From: Ga0077555 sp963741565 | Lineage (GTDB): Bacteria; Pseudomonadota; Alphaproteobacteria; Rhizobiales; Hyphomicrobiaceae | Direction of reading: 5' to 3' | Length of the DNA stretch: 64,000 bases | NCBI GenBank assembly: GCA_963741565.1 | Contig: CAVUIK010000008.1 | Span: 558,001-622,000, forward strand | Shown here: positions 52,900-60,971 of the stretch, in pieces | Layout of the letters: each line of letters starts with the position of its first letter | How positions within the stretch are numbered: the stretch's first letter is position 1 | Position numbers and translations under genes: made by a program | The notes under the pieces: model-generated | Seen by the model: the letters and a program-made list of their open reading frames with translations, nothing else | What the model was told of the DNA's origin: nothing | Databases searched by the model: none

Positions 52900-54198
52900 T
52901 CAGTTCGCCTTGGCGGTCGAGCCACCACACGTATTGGTCTTGATATTGAAGTTACCGCACTTCTTGCCAACCCAGTCGGCCTCGAGGTCCTTCGAACCAT
53001 CAAGGTGTTTGGTCCAGGCGTCGCCGGCAACCAGATCCTTCGTCTTCCAAACCGTATCGATCTGGCCGTCGGCGCGGATCTCGCCGATCAGAACCGGCTT
53101 GGTGATGTGGTGGTTCGCCAGCATCTTGGAGACGCCACCCGTGAGGTTGGTCGCCTCAATGCCGGGCAGCGTGTCGATCACCTTGTCTGAATTGATCGTA
53201 CCGGCCTTTTCCACTGCCTTGACCCACATGTTGAAACCAATGACGTGAGCTTCCATCGGATCGTTGGTCACCGCCTTCGGATTCTTCTTGAAGGACTTCC
53301 ATTTGGCAATGAACTCGTCGTTGCTCTTATCTTTGACGGACTGGAAGTAGTTCCAGGCAGCGAGATGGCCAACCAGGTTTTTGGTGTCGAGGCCGGCGAG
53401 CTCTTCCTCGCCAACCGAGAATGCGACGACGGGAATGTCGGTTGCCTTGACACCCTGGTTGGCGAGTTCCTTGTAGAATGGCACATTGGCGTCGCCGTTG
53501 ATGGTCGAGACGACGGCCGTCTTCTTTCCCGCCGAGCCGAATTTCTTGATGTCGGCGACAATGGTCTGCCAATCGGAATGCCCGAAGGGAGTGTAGTTGA
53601 TCAGGATGTCTTCCTTCTTCACGCCCTTGGCGAGGAGGTAGGCTTCCAGGATCTTGTTGGTGGTGCGCGGATAGACGTAGTCGGTACCGGCCAGCACCCA
53701 GCGCTTGGCTTCGCCGCCATCTTTCGACATCAGATAGTCGACGGCCGGGATCGCCTGCTGGTTCGGTGCGGCGCCCGTGTAGAACACGTTGCGCTCGGAT
53801 TCCTCACCCTCGTACTGCACCGGATAGAACAAGATGTTGTTCAACTCCTTGAACACCGGCAGCACCGACTTGCGCGACACCGACGTCCAGCAGCCGAACA
53901 CGGCCGCCACCTTGTGCTGCGTGATTAGCTCGCGTGCTTTCTCCGCGAACAGCGGCCAGTTGGAGGCCGGATCGACAACCACGGCTTCGAGTTTTTTGCC
54001 GAGCAAGCCACCCTTCTTGTTCTGCTCCTCGATCAGCATCAGCATGACGTCCTTCAAGGTCGTCTCGCTGATGGCCATGGTGCCAGACAAGGAATGCAGC
54101 ACGCCCACCTTGATGGTCTCTTGTGCGTAAACAGGGCTGCCGCAGGTCGCCGCCATGAGGGCTGCCGCTGACAGAACTGCGCGTCGACTGAATTGCAT
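52900..54198 (-). CDS. urtA: Urea ABC transporter substrate-binding protein UrtA
   Basis: A 432-residue type I periplasmic receptor. MQFSRRAVLSAAALMAATCG is a signal peptide with a twin-Arg-like start, cleaved near VYAQ. ETIKVGVLHSLSGTMAISET opens the mature protein, and VFGCWTSVSRKSVLPVFKE, YPVQYEGEES and INGDANVPFYKEL are UrtA hallmarks. It binds urea or short amides and delivers them to UrtBC. The ATG at 54198 follows CGGAGAG. A sigma-54 promoter lies about 50 bp upstream. Confidence 0.97.
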   Translation of the reverse strand: MQFSRRAVLSAAALMAATCGSPVYAQETIKVGVLHSLSGTMAISETTLKDVMLMLIEEQNKKGGLLGKKLEAVVVDPASNWPLFAEKARELITQHKVAAVFGCWTSVSRKSVLPVFKELNNILFYPVQYEGEESERNVFYTGAAPNQQAIPAVDYLMSKDGGEAKRWVLAGTDYVYPRTTNKILEAYLLAKGVKKEDILINYTPFGHSDWQTIVADIKKFGSAGKKTAVVSTINGDANVPFYKELANQGVKATDIPVVAFSVGEEELAGLDTKNLVGHLAAWNYFQSVKDKSNDEFIAKWKSFKKNPKAVTNDPMEAHVIGFNMWVKAVEKAGTINSDKVIDTLPGIEATNLTGGVSKMLANHHITKPVLIGEIRADGQIDTVWKTKDLVAGDAWTKHLDGSKDLEADWVGKKCGNFNIKTNTCGGSTAKAN

Positions 54199-54246
54199 TT
54201 GTTTTTCTCTCCGGTTGCTTCTCGCGACTTCCAATGGTTAACAAAG

Positions 54247-54263
54247 AGCAACCATCGTGCCAG
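54247..54263 (-). promoter_or_regulatory. Sigma-54 (RpoN) promoter of the urt-ure unit
   Basis: On the minus strand CTGGCACGATGGTTGCT matches the RpoN consensus TGGCACG-N4-TTGCW at every defined base, with correct spacing between the GG (-24) and GC (-12). Transcription should start near 54236, about 38 bp before urtA. RpoN promoters need an enhancer-binding activator; NtrC is the expected one for urea uptake, but no NtrC site was identified with confidence. Confidence 0.85.
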
Positions 54264-54657
54264 TCGCACAGAGAGGTCGAGAACCAAGGATAAATTATTG
54301 ATATAGCTATATAATTATGACTTCGATGAATTTGGCGCAAGAGGCGAGATCCATGGGCCGCCTAAAATTTCGTCGACACCACCTTGGAAATGATTGTTTT
54401 TCAGGCAGTCGCCAAGCAGCCTGAATTTCGAGCACTCGGCGCTTCTATCGTCCGCCAAGATCCCATGCTCGCATCAATCCGAGCTTGCCGTCTCGCGCGG
54501 CAACCAGCGCCGTCGGACTTCGGTGCTCAGCGTTGCACGGAGCTGGCCGTGGTAGCTCTGGCCTCGGTGAACGTTCGCTGCCGATGCGACTTGTTTTGCG
54601 GGACCCTTATCGGTAGGGTTCCGGCATCCCATTTCCAAGCAACAAACGGAGAGTCCG
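54264..54657. other. Intergenic region between urtA and the superoxide dismutase gene
   Basis: No convincing gene. The part at 54290-54330 is notably AT-rich and contains the palindrome TATAGCTATA; it would lie upstream of the RpoN promoter, where activators bind. A plus-strand frame from 54384 has no recognisable protein features. Confidence 0.6.
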
Positions 54658-55260
54658 GTGGCCTTTACGCTTCCCCCACTGCCATACGCCTATGACGCGC
54701 TCCAGCCGTTCATGTCGAAGGAGACGCTCGAATTCCATCACGACAAGCACCACAACGCTTACGTGACGACCGGCAACACGCTGGCCGGCGACGGCACCAA
54801 GTATGCCGGCAAGTCGATCGAGGCGATCTGCGTCGAGGCGTTCACCGCCAAAGACCAGCCGGTCGTCAATCAGATCGGCCAGCACTACAATCACATCCAC
54901 TTCTGGAGCTGGATGAAAAAAGGCGGTGGCGGCAAGAAGTTGCCCGCCAAGGTTGACGCGCTCGTCACCGCCTATGGCGGCTACGACAAGATGCGCACCG
55001 ACTTCATCCAGGCTGGCGTCACGCAGTTCGGCTCGGGCTGGTGCTGGCTGGCCGTCAAGGGCGGCAAACTCGAAGTCATGAAGACGCCGAATGGCGAGAA
55101 CCCGCTGATGCACGGCGCCCAGCCGATCCTCGGCTGCGACGTCTGGGAGCACAGCTACTACATCGACTATCGCAACCTGCGCCCGAAGTATCTCGAGGCG
55201 TTCGTCGACAATCTGGTCAATTGGGACCATGTCGAAGAGTTGACTGCGAAGGCGAAGTAA
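54658..55260 (+). CDS. sodB: Superoxide dismutase (Fe/Mn type)
   Basis: A 200-residue enzyme that converts superoxide to oxygen and peroxide. Metal ligands are His27 (LEFHHDKHH), His79 (YNHIHFWSW), Asp161 and His165 (GCDVWEHSYYIDY). The start is GTG at 54658 behind ACGGAGA, since MAFTLPPLPYAYDAL is the usual N-terminus. There is no signal peptide, so it is cytoplasmic. Iron or manganese use is not decided by sequence alone; such alphaproteobacterial enzymes are usually labelled Fe-type. A clear terminator follows. Confidence 0.95.
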   Translation: MAFTLPPLPYAYDALQPFMSKETLEFHHDKHHNAYVTTGNTLAGDGTKYAGKSIEAICVEAFTAKDQPVVNQIGQHYNHIHFWSWMKKGGGGKKLPAKVDALVTAYGGYDKMRTDFIQAGVTQFGSGWCWLAVKGGKLEVMKTPNGENPLMHGAQPILGCDVWEHSYYIDYRNLRPKYLEAFVDNLVNWDHVEELTAKAK

Positions 55261-55283
55261 GTCACCGGCATCGTACGATCCTG

Positions 55284-55312
55284 AAGGGCCGGCTCACTGC
55301 CGGCCCTTTTTC
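55284..55312 (+). terminator. Rho-independent terminator after the superoxide dismutase gene
   Basis: AAGGGCCGGC, a TCACT loop, then GCCGGCCCTT form a 10-bp stem followed by a T-rich run (TTTCTTT). It starts about 24 bp after the stop codon. Confidence 0.93.
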
Positions 55313-55459
55313 TTTGTGCCATCCAATGCCCGAGGCAGGATGTGACTATTGCGCCACAATTACGCAAGCCGGATTGGGACTGGCCTTGTTCGACCGTAGC
55401 TGGCGCGTTAGCACAGCACCGGATGTTTGTGGCGAGGCGTACCTGTGGGGACCCACTTA

Positions 55460-56668
55460 ATGGGGTTGGTCAGTTTGCTGTGGCTTGGCGCCGTCCTCGC
55501 GTTCACGAGCGGTTGCGCCACTGTCGTCCCACGTTTGGTGCCCTCATCGGCAATTGCCGCCGAGCGCGCTGTGGTCCCCGGGCTCGCCAGGGCCCGGTTC
55601 TGGGGCGACGAAGTTCCCAAGGACATTCTTGCAGCCGTCAATCAACGCTTGCCCGGGATCAATCGGCTCGCCTCCTCGGCTGAGATTGTCGACGGTCGGC
55701 CTGTCGTCGAAATTCTCGCATTGTCCGGCGGTGGGTCCGACGGCGCGTTTGGGGCCGGGTTCCTCAAAGGCTGGACCGCAACCGGCAAGCGACCTCGCTT
55801 CGAGGTCGTGACCGGCGTGTCGGCCGGCGCCATCATTGCGCCCTTCGCATTCCTTGGATCGCGGTACGACCGCCCACTTGAGGAAATTTGGACGCAGTAC
55901 CAGACGTCGGAACTGATCGTGGCGCAAATTCTCCCCGGCATCCTCGGCGGATCGTCGCTGCTTGATACCGCTCCGCTCGCGAAATTGATTGAGCGCTACA
56001 TCGACCGGCCGTTCTTGCGCGCCATCGCCGCAGAATATCGCAAGGGACGGCTGCTGCTCGTCGGTACGACAAACATCGACGCGCAGCGGCCGGTTGTATG
56101 GAACATGGGCGAGATCGCGGCAAGCGGTCATCCCAACGCCATCGAGCTGTTCCGCAAAGTCATTATGGCATCGGCCGCAATTCCCGGAGCATTCCCGCCG
56201 GTTGCCATCAACGTCGAGATCGACGGCAAGATCGTCGAGGAGATGCATGTCGACGGCGGCGTTACCCGCAGCATGTTCGTGGCTCCGGTTCAGCTCAACC
56301 TGCGCCTCTTCGACCGCTTCTATCCGACACCTCCGCAACGCCGGATCTTCATTATCAACAATGCAAAAGTAACGCCCGAGTTCGATCCCGTGAAGCCGAC
56401 GACAATTGCCCTCGCCAGTCGCTCGATTTTTACACTGACCAAGAGCCAACACCTCGGCGATATCTACCGCATCTGGAATCTGGCGAAGGAAAGCGGCGCA
56501 GACTTCAATTTGGCGGCTGTTCCGCCATCCTTCACAAGTGTTCCAAAACAGGCCTTCGATCCCGCTTACCAGCGTGACCTCTTCAACGTCGGCGTTGAGG
56601 TGGGTCGAGCCGGGGGCCGCTGGCAGAAGCTACCTCCGGAGCTGCGACCGGCGCCACCGCTCCGATAA
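55460..56668 (+). CDS. Patatin-like phospholipase, probable lipoprotein
   Basis: A 402-residue acyl hydrolase. The N-terminus MGLVSLLWLGAVLAFTSGC looks like a lipoprotein signal with Cys19, although the lipobox lacks the usual Leu. The patatin oxyanion loop ALSGGGSDGAFGAG is at about residues 88-100, the nucleophile is Ser121 in TGVSAGAI, and the dyad Asp is in MHVDGGVTRS. It would cleave phospholipid or other acyl esters at the cell envelope. A start 33 bp earlier (55427) is possible. A second patatin gene follows 173 bp downstream on the same strand. Confidence 0.88.
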   Translation: MGLVSLLWLGAVLAFTSGCATVVPRLVPSSAIAAERAVVPGLARARFWGDEVPKDILAAVNQRLPGINRLASSAEIVDGRPVVEILALSGGGSDGAFGAGFLKGWTATGKRPRFEVVTGVSAGAIIAPFAFLGSRYDRPLEEIWTQYQTSELIVAQILPGILGGSSLLDTAPLAKLIERYIDRPFLRAIAAEYRKGRLLLVGTTNIDAQRPVVWNMGEIAASGHPNAIELFRKVIMASAAIPGAFPPVAINVEIDGKIVEEMHVDGGVTRSMFVAPVQLNLRLFDRFYPTPPQRRIFIINNAKVTPEFDPVKPTTIALASRSIFTLTKSQHLGDIYRIWNLAKESGADFNLAAVPPSFTSVPKQAFDPAYQRDLFNVGVEVGRAGGRWQKLPPELRPAPPLR

Positions 56669-56841
56669 ACCGGCGAGGTGCGGACCAGTTAACCAGTTGC
56701 GCCGTTGGCTGCTAACGCCAGCCGCGCTTTGCGGTCGCGCCAAAGGCCGATGCCTGCTTTCATGGCGCCGGCAATCGCGGCCCCTGATCGAGGGATGTCG
56801 CGACTGCGGAAGCGTCCGAGCACCGTGGTTCACCAAAACTC

Positions 56842-58725
56842 ATGTCAATTCGAGCCATCGACAGCGTTCTTGCCAGCGTCGGCATATTCAAGGCTCTGCC
56901 AGCCGCCGACCGAGCCCTGCTGGAAAGCGAACTCGACACCGTCAGCCTGCGGCGCGGAGAGACCCTGATTCGCCAGGGAGACACTGCCGACGCTCTCTAT
57001 GTCGTCATCTCAGGCCGGTTCGATGTCCTGCTCGACGGCGAGGCCGACCCGATTGCCGAGATCGGGCCGGGCTCACCGATCGGAGAAATCGCATTCCTCG
57101 CCGGCGGCACGCGGACGGCGACCGTCAAGGCGGCCCGCGACAGCCTGGTGCTGAGGCTCGATCGCGAGGACTTCGATCGCCTGTGCGAGCGCACGCCGCA
57201 GTTCTGGCCGACGCTGACGACGGCGCTGGCGAGCCGGCTGGCCGACCAGAACGCGGGCCGTCGCCACAGCAACGTCGCGGCCCCGCGCACGATCGCGCTG
57301 ATCCGGGCAGGGCCCCATCGCATCCCGGATCGCTTCGTCGAGTTGATCGCGGCATCGTTCGCCGCCGAGGGCCGAACGCGCGTGGTGCACGGCGAAACCC
57401 TTGGCGAGGTCATCGGCCGTGCCACGGACCTCGCCAGCGCCGCCGCGACCGAGGCGCTGAACGGTCTCGAGCGCACCTTCGAGACCGTACTGTTCATCGC
57501 CGACGCCGAGCTGACGCCCTGGTCGGAAAAGGCCATGCGGCAGGCCGATCTGGTGCTGCGCATCGGGCATGGCGGAAGCGGGGCCCAGGAACCCGTCGCA
57601 GAGAGCGCCCACGAGCGTTTTGCAGCCGCGCTGCTGCCGGCTTCGGCGCAACGGCTGGTGTTGCTGCACGAGCGTCGTCGGGGACCGACGGGAACGCGCT
57701 ATTGGCTGCAGAACCGCGATGTCCGCATGCACCATCACGTCGCATTGGCCGATCGCGCCGATGTCGACCGGCTGGTGCGCTTCATCAAAGGCCGCGCCAC
57801 CGGCCTCATCGCCTGCGGTGGCGGAGCGTTCTGTGCCGCCCATGTCGGACTCTACAAGGCGCTGCTCGAATCCGGGATCAATTTCGACATCATGGGTGGG
57901 ACCTCCGGCGGCAGCGCGATGACGGCCGCGTTCGCCATGGGCCAGCCACCCGACGATATCGATCACGCCACGCACGAGATCTTCGTCAAGAATGGCGCGC
58001 TCAGGCGTTACACGCTGCCGCGCTACAGCATTTTCGATCACACGCATTTTGACCGGCAGCTCTCGCCGCACTACGCCGGGATCGATATCGAGGACCTGTG
58101 GATTCCGTACTTCGCGATCTCGACCAACCTGTCGCGGTACGCCCTGCACCGCCATCTGCGCGGCGACCTGTGGGAAGCGGTGCGCGCCTCCGGCTCGATC
58201 CCTGGTTTGCTACCGCCGTATTATACCAAGGACGGCCAGATGCTGGTCGACGGCTGCCTGCTCGACAACGTGCCGGTGCGTGCGATGCACGAAATGAAGG
58301 CGGGCCCCAATGTAGTCGTCGCCTTCGAGGTGCCCCGCCTCGAGACATTCGAGGTCGACTATGGGCAGCTGCCGTCGCGCGGGCAGCTGCTGCGCCGGAT
58401 GCTGCAGCCGTTCGGACGTCAGCCGCTACCGAAGGCGCCGAGCCTCGGCTCTGTCCTGCTTCGGAGTTTGATGGCCAACCGCCAGGATTTCGAGCGCAAT
58501 ATGCAGGCGGGCGACCTGCTGCTGGTTCCGCCATTGCCGAGCGACATGAGCATTCTCGATTGGGGCCGCCACAGCGAGCTGATGCAACGGACCTATGCCT
58601 GGGGGCTCCAGGAAATCGGCCGGCTAAAGTCCGAGGGACATCCGGCGCTTCAGGTTGCATTGGCCGCGGGCCGGGCGTCGATCGCCGAGGTCGAATGGCG
58701 CACGAGGAATCGTGAACAGACGTGA
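56842..58725 (+). CDS. Cyclic-nucleotide-binding-domain patatin phospholipase (NTE/RssA-like)
   Basis: A 627-residue protein. Residues 15-130 form a cNMP-binding domain (LRRGETLIRQGDTADALYVV, PIGEIAFLAGGTRTATV). Residues 145-300 form a linker domain as in NTE-type esterases. The patatin domain has oxyanion loop CGGGAFCAAHVG, nucleophile Ser355 in GGTSGGSA and Asp470 in LVDGCL. NTE-like proteins deacylate lysophospholipids under control of the regulatory domain; whether a nucleotide really binds here is unknown. The DG dipeptide is followed by Cys rather than the usual Gly/Ala. No signal peptide or membrane helix is evident. Confidence 0.9.
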   Translation: MSIRAIDSVLASVGIFKALPAADRALLESELDTVSLRRGETLIRQGDTADALYVVISGRFDVLLDGEADPIAEIGPGSPIGEIAFLAGGTRTATVKAARDSLVLRLDREDFDRLCERTPQFWPTLTTALASRLADQNAGRRHSNVAAPRTIALIRAGPHRIPDRFVELIAASFAAEGRTRVVHGETLGEVIGRATDLASAAATEALNGLERTFETVLFIADAELTPWSEKAMRQADLVLRIGHGGSGAQEPVAESAHERFAAALLPASAQRLVLLHERRRGPTGTRYWLQNRDVRMHHHVALADRADVDRLVRFIKGRATGLIACGGGAFCAAHVGLYKALLESGINFDIMGGTSGGSAMTAAFAMGQPPDDIDHATHEIFVKNGALRRYTLPRYSIFDHTHFDRQLSPHYAGIDIEDLWIPYFAISTNLSRYALHRHLRGDLWEAVRASGSIPGLLPPYYTKDGQMLVDGCLLDNVPVRAMHEMKAGPNVVVAFEVPRLETFEVDYGQLPSRGQLLRRMLQPFGRQPLPKAPSLGSVLLRSLMANRQDFERNMQAGDLLLVPPLPSDMSILDWGRHSELMQRTYAWGLQEIGRLKSEGHPALQVALAAGRASIAEVEWRTRNREQT

Positions 58726-58827
58726 TTGGCGCTTGTCGGTCGGACCTATTATTTTGCGGGCTCCAAATGACCGTGCCCCGCCAGATCCCGACCCAAAAAC
58801 GCACAAAGCGCAAAGGTCTCCGTCACC

Positions 58828-59349
58828 ATGATCTCCCGCCGAACCATGAGCTTTGCCAGCTTCGCAACGGCTGCCACTGCGCTATTGTCGATGCCAAGCC
58901 TCGCCGCAGCGGCCGGCAAAACCAAACAGGGAGACTTCCCCGTGAAAAAGACACCCGAGGAGTGGAAGCAGCAGCTCACGAAAGAGCAGTACCATGTGCT
59001 GCGCGATCACGGCACGGAGAGGGCCTTTACCAGCCCGCTCGACAAGCAATATGCGTCGGGCGACTACCATTGCGCCGGCTGCAATACGAAGCTCTTCGCC
59101 TCCGACACCAAGTTCGATAGCCGAACCGGCTGGCCGAGCTTCTGGAAGCCACTTGATAACGCCGTCGGCACAACGGTAGACCGCCAGTTCTTCATGGTAC
59201 GTACCGAGGTGCATTGCGCGAATTGCGGCGGCCATCTGGGCCACGTCTTCGACGACGGCCCGAAGCCGACCGGCTTGCGCTATTGCATGAACGGCGTCGC
59301 GATGACGTTCGTTCCAAAAGCCGGTGCAACAACCCAGGGTAAATCGTAA
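58828..59349 (+). CDS. msrB: Exported peptide-methionine (R)-S-oxide reductase MsrB
   Basis: A 173-residue enzyme with an N-terminal export signal (MISRRTMSFASFATAATALL, cleaved near AAA). The zinc site is Cys82-x-x-Cys85 and Cys130-x-x-Cys133, and the catalytic Cys153 lies in RYCMNGVAMTF. It repairs the R-form of methionine sulfoxide, here in the periplasm. The twin Arg could mark Tat export. msrA follows 98 bp downstream with its own signal peptide, so the pair forms a periplasmic repair set. Confidence 0.94.
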   Translation: MISRRTMSFASFATAATALLSMPSLAAAAGKTKQGDFPVKKTPEEWKQQLTKEQYHVLRDHGTERAFTSPLDKQYASGDYHCAGCNTKLFASDTKFDSRTGWPSFWKPLDNAVGTTVDRQFFMVRTEVHCANCGGHLGHVFDDGPKPTGLRYCMNGVAMTFVPKAGATTQGKS

Positions 59350-59447
59350 CGCTGCCGCTCCAGACTCTGTTGCGTCTGCGCATCGGAGCTGCCGTAACCC
59401 GTTGCTGATCGAGTGACTGCACGCCGCCCTTTTGCCGGAGCCCTCAG

Positions 59448-60071
59448 ATGCGCCGCCTTCTCACGCTTGCCGTTGTCAGCCTTGCCGTCATGACCGGCGC
59501 CGCCTCGGCGCAAAGCGAACAGCCCAGGCTGGCACCCGGCCAAGAGGTGGCGACTTTCGCGGGCGGTTGCTTCTGGTGCGTGGAGTCGGACTTCGACAAG
59601 GTGGATGGCGTGATCGCCACTGTGTCCGGCTTCATGGGCGGCCGGACACCCAACCCCACCTACAAGCAGGTGACGTTCGGCGATACGGGCCACCTCGAGG
59701 TGGTGCAGATCACGTTCGACCCGAAAAAGGTCAGCTACGCGAAACTGCTCGATGCCTTCTGGAAGAGCGTCGACCCCTACGACGATGGCGGGCAGTTCTG
59801 CGACCGCGGCGACAGCTACCGCACTGCGATCTTTACCCACTCCGACGAGCAGAAACAGCTCGCCGACGCCGCAAAGGCCGAGTTGCAGAAATCGGGTCCG
59901 CTGAAGCAACCGATCGTCACGCGCATCATAGCCGGCAGCGCCTTTACGGCTGCCGAGGATTATCATCAGAACTTCCACACCACGAACCCTGTCCGCTACA
60001 AGTACTACCGGCATGGCTGCGGGCGCGACGCCCGCCTGGAAACGATCTGGGGGAAGAAGGCGACGCAATAG
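59448..60071 (+). CDS. msrA: Exported peptide-methionine (S)-S-oxide reductase MsrA
   Basis: A 207-residue enzyme with a signal peptide (MRRLLTLAVVSLAVMTGAAS, cleaved after ASA). The catalytic Cys41 is in AGGCFWCVES, and YKQVTFGDTGHLEVVQI and EDYHQNF complete the active site. The C-terminal GCGRDARLETIWG supplies a resolving Cys. It reduces the S-form of methionine sulfoxide in the periplasm, complementing MsrB just upstream. The reductant is unknown; no thiol-disulfide relay gene is adjacent. Confidence 0.95.
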   Translation: MRRLLTLAVVSLAVMTGAASAQSEQPRLAPGQEVATFAGGCFWCVESDFDKVDGVIATVSGFMGGRTPNPTYKQVTFGDTGHLEVVQITFDPKKVSYAKLLDAFWKSVDPYDDGGQFCDRGDSYRTAIFTHSDEQKQLADAAKAELQKSGPLKQPIVTRIIAGSAFTAAEDYHQNFHTTNPVRYKYYRHGCGRDARLETIWGKKATQ

Positions 60072-60110
60072 CGCCCCCCATCCAGGCCGCGGTTTTCGGG
60101 ATCGGCACCG

Positions 60111-60824
60111 TCAGGACGGCTCGTTGTTCCAGCCCTCGACATTGTTGAGGTAATTCACGCAGGTATCGACGCTCTCGACGTCGGCGAATTTAGCGTCAAT
60201 ATCGTAGAGGTTCCACGCGACGGCGCCAGGCACACGATCGCCGATGCACTCCTTGACCGCAATCGTGCGAAAGCCGTCCTGGATACCGTCACAAATCGTC
60301 GTGCGCACGCAGGCTGTCGCCGTGACACCCGTCACGATAATCGTATCGACACCACAGGTCCGCAAATAGCCCGCAAGCGGGGTGCCGCTGAACGACGAGG
60401 CGCGCTTCTTCATCATCACCCACTCGCCCTTGATTGGCGCGATGCGCGAGTCGATCGCCCAGAGATCCGTGTCCGCGAGGCTGACGGCCTCGACCGGAAT
60501 CTTGTTGTGCCACTGGCCCATGTCCGTGTGGGGATCGTTCCGGTCGGTGTTTTGGTAGGCTGTCGTCACATGCACCACCACATGACCGTTCTTGCGACAG
60601 GCTTCAAGCAGTCGCTGCATGCCCGGAATGATTTCTCTATCCATTTTCTCCATGTCGCAGGTGAATGGATTTCCCGGCCGCGTCCAGGCATTGGCGAGAT
60701 CGACGCTGATCAAAGCGGGCTTCTTGCCAAAACCGATGCGGCGCTGGAAACCGCGCTGCTTGTAGATCTTGCTGCTCTCGTCAAACGCCTTCTGGAGCAT
60801 CGCGTCCAAATTCTCGATCGTCAT
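60111..60824 (-). CDS. Isochorismatase-family cysteine hydrolase (N-carbamoylsarcosine amidase-like)
   Basis: A 237-residue cysteine hydrolase. The catalytic triad is visible: Asp42 (LISVDLANAWT), Lys139 or Lys140 (EWVMMKKRASSFSGT) and Cys172 (TGVTATACVRTT). The N-terminal 30 residues and the NPFTCDMEKMDREIIPGMQR segment match N-carbamoylsarcosine amidase-type members. It would hydrolyse a C-N bond of a small amide or ureido compound. A link to the urease genes 6 kb away is tempting but unsupported. It converges on msrA. Confidence 0.88.
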   Translation of the reverse strand: MTIENLDAMLQKAFDESSKIYKQRGFQRRIGFGKKPALISVDLANAWTRPGNPFTCDMEKMDREIIPGMQRLLEACRKNGHVVVHVTTAYQNTDRNDPHTDMGQWHNKIPVEAVSLADTDLWAIDSRIAPIKGEWVMMKKRASSFSGTPLAGYLRTCGVDTIIVTGVTATACVRTTICDGIQDGFRTIAVKECIGDRVPGAVAWNLYDIDAKFADVESVDTCVNYLNNVEGWNNEPS

Positions 60825-60927
60825 GCAGAACTCACTTGTCTCAGGTTAAGGCACAGGCTGGCTCACCGCTGCAATTCCAGACGATATCAATCATAATCCG
60901 CCAATTCAAGAAATGGCAGCGGTCCGC

Positions 60928-60959
60928 CATCCGGGCAACGACGATGCGTCGCCCGGATG
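60928..60959 (-). terminator. Stem-loop downstream of the EF-G-like gene
   Basis: CATCCGGGC pairs exactly with GCCCGGATG around a 14-nt loop that can pair further. It lies 13 bp after the EF-G-like stop on the minus strand and before the hydrolase gene. There is no strong U-tract, so termination is inferred from position. Confidence 0.5.
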
Positions 60960-60971
60960 ACGGCTTGGCGT

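Noticed and set aside
54384..54695. A plus-strand frame of 103 codons before the superoxide dismutase gene
   Set aside because: No recognisable domain, no ribosome site, and it overlaps the sod start in another frame.
60111..60824. The cysteine hydrolase as part of a urea/allophanate pathway
   Set aside because: It is 6 kb from the urt-ure unit with unrelated genes between, and no allophanate hydrolase or urea carboxylase gene is present.
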